Of a DNA stretch of 64,000 bases, positions 59,044 to 64,000 are shown one piece after another. The stretch lies in assembly GCF_002355335.1 (NCBI RefSeq), contig NZ_AP014946.1, positions 2,991,501-3,055,500 on the forward strand. The letters are read 5' to 3'. A program made the translations under genes and the position numbers. Positions within the stretch are counted from its first letter, which is position 1; the number at the start of each line of letters is the position of its first letter. The notes below the pieces were generated by a model that was not told the origin of the DNA, did no database searches, and was given only the letters and a program-made list of their open reading frames with translations. The stretch comes from Variibacter gotjawalensis (GTDB lineage Bacteria > Pseudomonadota > Alphaproteobacteria > Rhizobiales > Xanthobacteraceae).

Positions 59044-60074
59044 CACCGATGTCGTTGCGTCACGCCGCTATCAAGATCGGCCTTGAGTCCATCGCGTTCA
59101 CAAACGCGCATCGTTGGTTTCCGAGTGCCGCCGGACGCGGCGTGGTGTTCACACTGCATCATGTTCGGCCCGAAACGGGCAGGGTGTATGAGCCGAACGC
59201 GATCCTTTCGATCACGCCGGAGTTTCTCGACGCCGCGATCGTTGAAGCCAAACAACTCGGTTACCGTGCTGTCGCGCTGCACGATCTGCCCGCGTTGTTG
59301 GCCGACACGGCGAACCACGAAAAGTTTTTCGCTTTCACGCTGGACGATGGATGCCGCGACAACGCTGAATTTGCCGCGCCCGCTTTTCGCAAACACGATG
59401 TGCCTTACACGCTCTTCATCACGAAGGGCTTCGTCGAGCGCACGCACGGTATGTGGTGGGAAACGGTCGAAGAACTGACGCGCGAAACTGATGAGCTGCG
59501 TTTCGACTTCGGGCAGGGCGACGAAACTCTCGACATGCACTCGACAGCCGCAAAGACCGCTGCTTTCCGACGTTTCGCCGCGTTCGTCGAGTCGATCAAC
59601 GAAGACGTCGCCGTCGCGCGCATAGACGCTGCGGCGCGCGCGCACGGAATAGACCCGTTAGTGATTGTTGCGCGAGAGACGATGGGCGTCGGTGAGCTCT
59701 CGGCTCTTATCCGTGACCCGCTCGCCAGTTTCGGCGCGCATACTGTCAGCCACTGCAACCTAGCGCGTGTTTCATCTGAGCGGTTGCGCCAGGAGATCGG
59801 AGAGTCTGCAGCGGGCATTCAGGAATGGACCGGGCGCATGCCGACGACGCTTGCATATCCCTACGGTTGGAAGCGCGCGTGCGGACCGCGCGAGGCCGAG
59901 GCGGCCCGCGACGCAGGCCTAAGCGTCGCAGTCACGACGCAGCCTGGCGTTCTCAAAGATCAAGAAAATTCGTGGCGGCTCTTGCCGCGAGTTTCGCTCA
60001 ACGGACTTTATCAGAAGCCGCGCTACGTCCGGGCTTTGTTAAGTGGAATTCCATTCCAGATACCAGGGGCTTAA
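59040..60074 (+). CDS. Polysaccharide deacetylase family protein (NodB-like)
   Basis: A 344-residue protein with the carbohydrate esterase 4 fold. The metal/catalytic motif is FAFTLDDGCRDNAEFA (TxDDG), the HxxxH metal site is FGAHTVSHCNLARV, and LAYPYGW is motif 3. It should remove N-acetyl groups from a surface polysaccharide. There is no signal peptide, so it probably acts on a cytoplasmic or lipid-linked precursor. I list GTG 59040 (GTGA overlap with the upstream gene); ATG 59049 is an alternative three codons later. Confidence 0.87.
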   Translation: MTPMSLRHAAIKIGLESIAFTNAHRWFPSAAGRGVVFTLHHVRPETGRVYEPNAILSITPEFLDAAIVEAKQLGYRAVALHDLPALLADTANHEKFFAFTLDDGCRDNAEFAAPAFRKHDVPYTLFITKGFVERTHGMWWETVEELTRETDELRFDFGQGDETLDMHSTAAKTAAFRRFAAFVESINEDVAVARIDAAARAHGIDPLVIVARETMGVGELSALIRDPLASFGAHTVSHCNLARVSSERLRQEIGESAAGIQEWTGRMPTTLAYPYGWKRACGPREAEAARDAGLSVAVTTQPGVLKDQENSWRLLPRVSLNGLYQKPRYVRALLSGIPFQIPGA

Positions 60075-60122
60075 GCGCGGGGTGCCTCCACTTTTCCTTA
60101 ATTGGCAGGCACAGCACCACCT

Positions 60123-60737
60123 ATGCGTTGGTTCGGCCGGATCACATTCGTTCTGCTGCTGCTCCTCGCGGCCTACACCGCTTGGCCCTTTGTCGATCTG
60201 TATCGTCTTTCCGCGGCTTTGGAGGCGGGCAATATCAATGCGATTCAACGGCATGTTTCCTTCGCGCCGCTTCGCAATTCCGTGTCTCGCCAAGTACTGG
60301 AAACGTATCTCGCTATAACCGGGGACGAGAAGGTCGGCCGATTCACCCGCGGGATCGTGATGAGTTCCGGCGTTCCCGCAGTTGAAACGATTGTGGCAGA
60401 GGACATCTCGCCGGAGCGGCTCGCAGCATTCTTAGCGCCGCGCGAAGATACTGGACTGCGAACCACCGGTGGCCGGTTGCGCATCGCGCCGATGGATCTG
60501 CAGAATCTGTGGTCGCTCTACGCTTCGTCCGACTACAAGATCAAAGACTTCCATGTTGCGGTGCCGCCTGAAGCGCGCAAATCGCAGCGCTTCAGGCTAC
60601 GTATGCGCTTGAGCGGATGGTCGTGGAAGCTTGTCGACATTCAACTGCCGCACGAAGTCCGAATCGAGATCGCGCAGCGCATAGTCCATGCCCTTGAGAA
60701 ACGTCAGCCGGGGCAAGAGCCCGCAAAGGCTCAGTAG
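60123..60737 (+). CDS. DUF2939 domain membrane-anchored protein
   Basis: A 204-residue protein of unknown function. An N-terminal hydrophobic helix (ITFVLLLLLAAYTAWPFVDL) anchors a soluble domain: YRLSAALEAGNINAIQRHVS, FAPLRNSVSRQVLETYL is the DUF2939 signature, and a basic, Gln-rich tail ends it. The second part (DYKIKDFHVAVPPEARKSQR FRLRMRLSGWSWKLVDIQLP) looks like a beta-sandwich. ATG 60123 is used; TTG 60102 in frame adds seven residues. It overlaps the convergent DUF6481 gene by seven bases. Confidence 0.8.
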   Translation: MRWFGRITFVLLLLLAAYTAWPFVDLYRLSAALEAGNINAIQRHVSFAPLRNSVSRQVLETYLAITGDEKVGRFTRGIVMSSGVPAVETIVAEDISPERLAAFLAPREDTGLRTTGGRLRIAPMDLQNLWSLYASSDYKIKDFHVAVPPEARKSQRFRLRMRLSGWSWKLVDIQLPHEVRIEIAQRIVHALEKRQPGQEPAKAQ

Positions 60738-61129
60738 CCGCGCCGGCGCTCAAGCTTCGCTGCCTTGCGCGCGGCGTAACGAGCGTCACGCTTGGCCTTC
60801 TGGTCGGCCGCGAGTCGCGCCTCGGCATCTGCACGTTCGATGGCCTCGAGACGAACCAGTTCCTCGAACTCGGCCTTTTCCTTGGTGACGCGAGCGGCCT
60901 CAAGCTCGGCAAGCCGCTTCTGCTCGGCTTCTTTGACCTTGCGCGCGGCTTCGCGTTCGGCGTCGCGAATAGCGCGTGCTTCGGCTAAAGCCTTGCGTTC
61001 AGCGGCTTTTTTGTCAAAGGCTTCGTCGCCGGGACCCGGCGCCGATTTGAATTTCTGGAGGAGAGCTTTCTTGGCTTCGGCAGCGCGATTGAGGCGCTCG
61101 GTCACATCAGGGGTCTTGAAGGCGGGCAA
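60731..61129 (-). CDS. DUF6481 family coiled-coil protein
   Basis: A 132-residue, highly charged Ala/Lys/Glu/Arg-rich protein, almost entirely predicted alpha-helix: DKKAAERKALAEARAIRDAE, REAARKVKEAEQKRLAELEA and so on. It begins MPAFKTPDVTERLNRAAEAK, which is typical for the DUF6481 family (from memory) of small alphaproteobacterial proteins without known function. The composition could also suggest nucleic-acid or ribosome association, but there is no direct evidence. It is monocistronic and overlaps the end of the DUF2939 gene by seven bases. Confidence 0.75.
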   Translation of the reverse strand: MPAFKTPDVTERLNRAAEAKKALLQKFKSAPGPGDEAFDKKAAERKALAEARAIRDAEREAARKVKEAEQKRLAELEAARVTKEKAEFEELVRLEAIERADAEARLAADQKAKRDARYAARKAAKLERRRGY

Positions 61130-61257
61130 CGGGAACTCCGGAAGGCGCTAAAGCGATCGATGAGAAGAACGCGATGTATGCAAGGAACGTCGCTCGATCA
61201 AGCGTTGATCCTGCGACGCGGGCCCGTTTTCTCCGAATGGCTTGAATTCGTCGAGCG

Positions 61258-61332
61258 TGGCTCCCCGGGCCGGATTCGAACCAGCGACCAACCGGTTAAC
61301 AGCCGGTTGCTCTACCACTGAGCTACCGGGGA
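61258..61332 (-). tRNA. tRNA-Asn (anticodon GTT)
   Basis: A 75-base minus-strand cloverleaf with encoded CCA. Acceptor TCCCCGG pairs with CCGGGGA, the anticodon loop is CTGTTAA with anticodon GTT, and the T arm is GCTGG-TTCGAAT-CCGGC. Confidence 0.95.
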
Positions 61333-61430
61333 ACAGTGCTCTCTTGGACGCGCGCCGCGTATAACAAACGGCATTCCGGAAGGGAAGCCGATTTCCAATT
61401 TTACTCGCGACGATTTGGCGTTCGTAAAAC

Positions 61431-61504
61431 TGGAGGCCACGGAGGGAATCGAACCCCCGTACGAGGATTTGCAGTCCTCTGCGTAACCACTCCGCCACGT
61501 GGCC
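61431..61504 (-). tRNA. tRNA-Cys (anticodon GCA)
   Basis: A 74-base minus-strand cloverleaf with encoded CCA. The anticodon stem-loop is AGGAC-TGCAAA-type with anticodon GCA, the acceptor is GGCCACG/CGTGGCC, and the discriminator is T, which is characteristic of tRNA-Cys. Confidence 0.95.
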
Positions 61505-61653
61505 TCGGTACGCCAACGAAGCCATGCTTCGGCGCAGGGCACCCTATAGCGGCAAGGTCGGAGCGGGGCAATCGCCTTTGCGACGCATTTTGCGACTTCG
61601 TAAGCGGGCGAGCATTAATGCGGTCTTAAGGGCGAATCCGCCAAGGTCGGCAT

Positions 61654-62001
61654 ATGGTCGCTCGCACTCGTTTTCGTGGAATCGTCACCGCCATCGCACT
61701 ATATTGCGTGGTCGGTTTGCTGATCTCGTATTTCGGCATGCACGCGTTTTCGGGGAATCACGGCATCAAGGCGAAGGAAGACCTCGCGCTCCAGATGGCC
61801 GAGCTCGTCGGCGAGTTGAAGCAGCTGAAATCCGAGCGGACCGAACTCGAGCGCCGAGTTTCGCTACTACGTCCCGAAAGCGTCGACCCCGACATGCTCG
61901 ACGAACGCGCGCGCGCGCTTCTCGATTATGTGCACCCGCGCGACTTGATCCTCTTGCGCACGCCGCCGCGTGCTGCTTCCGGCGCGATGGCTGCGCGGTA
62001 G
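61654..62001 (+). CDS. ftsB: Cell division protein FtsB/DivIC family
   Basis: A 115-residue bitopic membrane protein. A short cytoplasmic N-terminus and one helix (GIVTAIALYCVVGLLISYFG) are followed by a periplasmic coiled coil (AKEDLALQMAELVGELKQLK, SERTELERRVSLLRPESVDP) and the conserved DMLDERARALLDYVHPRDLI segment. FtsB joins FtsL and FtsQ in the divisome. It stands upstream of the pyruvate dehydrogenase genes, the usual order in Hyphomicrobiales, where septum formation initiator and pdhA are neighbours. The gap to pdhA is 124 bases. Confidence 0.92.
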   Translation: MVARTRFRGIVTAIALYCVVGLLISYFGMHAFSGNHGIKAKEDLALQMAELVGELKQLKSERTELERRVSLLRPESVDPDMLDERARALLDYVHPRDLILLRTPPRAASGAMAAR

Positions 62002-62125
62002 GGTCGTAACCTCGCACTGCACAACAAAAATTCGCCCAAGCTTCCGTATACGTAAACTTGTTGCGCTTCCTCGCGCAAACTAATTGCGTTATTGAGGAAG
62101 CAACGGGGAAACGCGAGGCGTTATC

Positions 62126-63157
62126 ATGGCCACCAAGGCGAAATCGGCTGCGGCCGAGGCACAGGAACACACCGCTATTGGTGCGACCGAACCGCCTGCA
62201 CTGACCAAAGAGCAAGAACTCGAAGCCTACCGGGAAATGCTGTTGATTCGCCGCTTCGAGGAGAAGGCGGGTCAGATGTACGGCATGGGCCTGATCGGCG
62301 GCTTCTGCCACCTTTACATAGGCCAAGAAGCCGTTGTTGTCGGCATGCAGATGGCGATGATCGAGGGCGACCAGGTCATCACGGGCTATCGCGATCACGG
62401 CCACATGCTGGCCTGCGGCCTGGACGCCAAGGGCGTTATGGCTGAACTCACCGGGCGCCGCGGCGGCCTTTCCAAAGGGAAGGGCGGCTCGATGCACATG
62501 TTCTCGGTCGAGAAGAACTTCTACGGCGGCCACGGTATTGTCGGCGCGCAGGTTTCGCTCGGCACTGGCCTCGGTTTTGCCAACTGGTATCGCGGCAACA
62601 AGAACGTCTCGGTTGCATACTTCGGCGACGGCGCCGCCAACCAAGGCCAGGTCTACGAGAGCTTCAACATGGCGGAGCTCTGGAAGCTGCCGGTGATCTA
62701 CGTCATCGAGAACAACCGTTACGCCATGGGCACCTCGGTGACCCGCTCGTCAGCACAGACAGACTTCTCCAAACGCGGTATTTCTTTCAACATCCCGGGA
62801 GAGCAGGTCGACGGAATGGACGTGCGCGCTGTCAAAGCGGCGGCCGACCGCGCAACTAAATGGTGCCGCGAGGGCAACGGCCCGATCATCCTCGAAATGC
62901 AGACCTATCGCTATCGCGGTCACTCGATGTCGGATCCCGCAAAGTATCGTACGCGCGAGGAAGTCCAGAATGTTCGCGAGAAGTCGGACCCGATCGAGCA
63001 GGTCCGCGCACGCATGCTGAAGAATGGCTGGGCGAAGGAAGACGAATTGAAGAAGATCGACGCGGACGTGCGCGACATCGTCAATCAGGCGTCGGAATTC
63101 GCCACGCACGATCCGGAGCCCGATCCATCGGAGCTCTACACCGACATTCTGCGCTGA
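62126..63157 (+). CDS. pdhA: Pyruvate dehydrogenase E1 component alpha subunit
   Basis: A 343-residue thiamine diphosphate enzyme subunit. It contains the TPP/Mg motif GDGAANQGQVYESFNMAELW...VIENN, the phosphorylation-loop-like RYRGHSMSDPAKYRTREEV, and IGQEAVVVGMQMAM and GYRDHGHMLACG segments of the alpha subunit of alpha2beta2-type E1. With PdhB it decarboxylates pyruvate and transfers the acetyl group to lipoyl-E2. The first 25 residues are an Ala-rich extension. pdhB follows, but a small membrane-protein gene is inserted between them. Confidence 0.97.
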   Translation: MATKAKSAAAEAQEHTAIGATEPPALTKEQELEAYREMLLIRRFEEKAGQMYGMGLIGGFCHLYIGQEAVVVGMQMAMIEGDQVITGYRDHGHMLACGLDAKGVMAELTGRRGGLSKGKGGSMHMFSVEKNFYGGHGIVGAQVSLGTGLGFANWYRGNKNVSVAYFGDGAANQGQVYESFNMAELWKLPVIYVIENNRYAMGTSVTRSSAQTDFSKRGISFNIPGEQVDGMDVRAVKAAADRATKWCREGNGPIILEMQTYRYRGHSMSDPAKYRTREEVQNVREKSDPIEQVRARMLKNGWAKEDELKKIDADVRDIVNQASEFATHDPEPDPSELYTDILR

Positions 63158-63170
63158 CGGCGTTCGCGCC

Positions 63171-63461
63171 ATGGGGCTGATCGCAAAAACGATTCTTGGA
63201 CTGGCGATCGCGGGAGCGTTCGCGAGTTGGATCGTTGGCGCGGTCTACTTTGCGCGGTCGCTCGCCAGCATGAACGCGGCCGCCGGCCCGTCGCGCTGGA
63301 TGGCGGTTGCCGCATGGCCCTTCGCGACCAAGCAGATCAAAGGCGCGGCCGCTGAAAATGCGGCCGTCGTCAACAAAGCGATCATCGTCTTCTTCCTCTG
63401 CCTCACCTTGGCAGTTCTCACGATCTCGTTGTCCACCAATTACAATCGCATCGCGAAGTAG
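63171..63461 (+). CDS. Small two-span membrane protein between pdhA and pdhB
   Basis: A 96-residue protein with two hydrophobic helices, one at residues ~5-28 (AKTILGLAIAGAFASWIVGA) and one at ~70-90 (KAIIVFFLCLTLAVLTISLS), joined by a polar loop (FATKQIKGAAAENAAVVN). No family is recognised. It starts 13 bases after pdhA, and pdhB starts 15 bases after it, so it is part of the pdh message. Its reading frame and composition are consistent with a real gene, and the AGTAGCCGCGGGAG before pdhB serves the next start. Its function is unknown. Confidence 0.7.
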   Translation: MGLIAKTILGLAIAGAFASWIVGAVYFARSLASMNAAAGPSRWMAVAAWPFATKQIKGAAAENAAVVNKAIIVFFLCLTLAVLTISLSTNYNRIAK

Positions 63462-63476
63462 CCGCGGGAGTCCTTG

Positions 63477-64000
63477 ATGCCCACCGAAATTCTGATGCCC
63501 GCACTGTCTCCTACGATGGAGAAAGGCAACCTCTCGAAGTGGGTGAAGCGCGAAGGCGACAAGGTCAAAGCCGGCGACGTCATCGCGGAGATCGAGACCG
63601 ACAAGGCGACCATGGAGGTCGAGGCGGTCGACGAGGGGACGCTCGGCAAGATCCTGATCGCGGAAGGCACAGCCGACGTTGCGGTGAACACGCCGATCGC
63701 TGTGATTTTGGGCGATGGCGAGAGCGCCGGCGACATCAAGGCGGGTGGTTCGCCCGCGCCTGCAAAGCAGGATGCCGCTCCTCAGGAAGCCAAGAGCGAA
63801 GAGAAGGCACCCGAGAAAGCGCCGGAGGCTCCGGTCTCCGCAGTCGCCGAGCCGCCGAAGCCGAAAGCATTGCCGGAGCCCGACGTGCCGGAAGGCACCG
63901 AAATGGTCAATCAGACCGTACGCGAAGCGTTGCGTGACGCGATGGCCGAAGAGATGCGCCGCGACGACACCGTCTTCGTCATGGGTGAGGAAGTCGCCGA
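63477..64000 (+). CDS. pdhB: Pyruvate dehydrogenase E1 beta subunit with lipoyl domain (partial)
   Basis: The 5' part of the gene, cut by the window end after 174 codons. The protein starts [20 protein letters not shown], a complete lipoyl domain with the lipoylated Lys43 in [13 protein letters not shown]. An Ala/Pro/Glu-rich linker of about 50 residues follows, then the start of the beta-subunit proper ([32 protein letters not shown]). A lipoyl domain on E1 beta is a hallmark of alphaproteobacterial pyruvate dehydrogenase. ATG 63477 has GGGAG six bases upstream. The thiamine-binding region lies beyond the window. Confidence 0.95.
   Translation, partial: MPTEILMPALSPTMEKGNLSKWVKREGDKVKAGDVIAEIETDKATMEVEAVDEGTLGKILIAEGTADVAVNTPIAVILGDGESAGDIKAGGSPAPAKQDAAPQEAKSEEKAPEKAPEAPVSAVAEPPKPKALPEPDVPEGTEMVNQTVREALRDAMAEEMRRDDTVFVMGEEVA

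Noticed and set aside
1-64000. CRISPR arrays, insertion sequences, prophage or plasmid origins
   Set aside because: No regularly spaced repeats, transposase, integrase, phage structural or replication-initiator genes were seen on either strand.

Overview
The window looks like chromosomal DNA of an alphaproteobacterium, most likely order Hyphomicrobiales (Rhizobiales). This rests on G+C near 60% by eye, an aapJQMP general amino acid transporter, a two-domain cold shock protein, an NDUFS4-type complex I protein, a pyruvate dehydrogenase beta subunit with its own lipoyl domain, and DUF6481/DUF6505/DUF6352 proteins. Genus is not claimed. I saw no insertion sequence, prophage, CRISPR array or rRNA.

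Layout. 1-3706: end of glpX, recJ, an mltB-type lytic transglycosylase and a small Cys-rich secreted protein. 3896-29641: a nearly continuous formate dehydrogenase / molybdenum-tungsten cofactor region. It holds tungstate transporter genes tupB and tupA, fdhD, mobA, three moeA-type genes (one fused to a periplasmic-binding-like domain, one degenerate), tusA, a WD40-cytochrome c fusion, a multi-cluster ferredoxin-like protein, an operon of uncharacterised proteins (lipoate-ligase-like, DUF6505, DUF6352, DUF3305, DUF3306), an HTH-TorD fusion, a Tat-exported membrane-bound formate dehydrogenase (fdhABC with a small Tat-signal protein), a 48-residue membrane peptide, and a second, cytosolic NAD-linked formate dehydrogenase of the two-subunit type known from Methylobacterium extorquens FDH1. 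29642-36504: tRNA-Glu, glyoxalase I, sirtuin, dual cold shock protein, DUF192 protein, tRNA-Pro, complex I NDUFS4 homologue, an orphan CoxL-type molybdoenzyme subunit, an H-NS/HvrA-type protein and two tRNA-Arg genes. 36612-47484: a small secreted protein, amidase, bacterial alpha-2-macroglobulin with pbpC, and an ArnT-like glycosyltransferase. 47481-53178: metC and aapJQMP. 53182-61129: diguanylate cyclase, the cysK-alaX-sseA sulfur operon, a membrane protein, an acetyltransferase with a polysaccharide deacetylase, and DUF2939 and DUF6481 proteins. 61258-64000: tRNA-Asn, tRNA-Cys, ftsB and the pyruvate dehydrogenase operon, cut by the window end.

How it fits together. TupA/TupB would bring in tungstate. 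MobA and the MoeA proteins would make the bis-guanine-dinucleotide cofactor. FdhD, perhaps fed by TusA, would add the sulfido ligand. The TorD fusion and the DUF proteins would help mature FdhA. FdhABC would oxidise formate on the periplasmic side into the quinone pool, while Fdh1BA would couple formate to NAD in the cytosol. The strongest new observation is a shared palindrome, ATAG-N7-CTAT with complementary outer bases. It lies about 60 bp upstream of the likely promoters of three formate dehydrogenase transcription units (around 15086, 18640 and 29773), a geometry typical of LysR-type activators. No LysR gene is present in the window.
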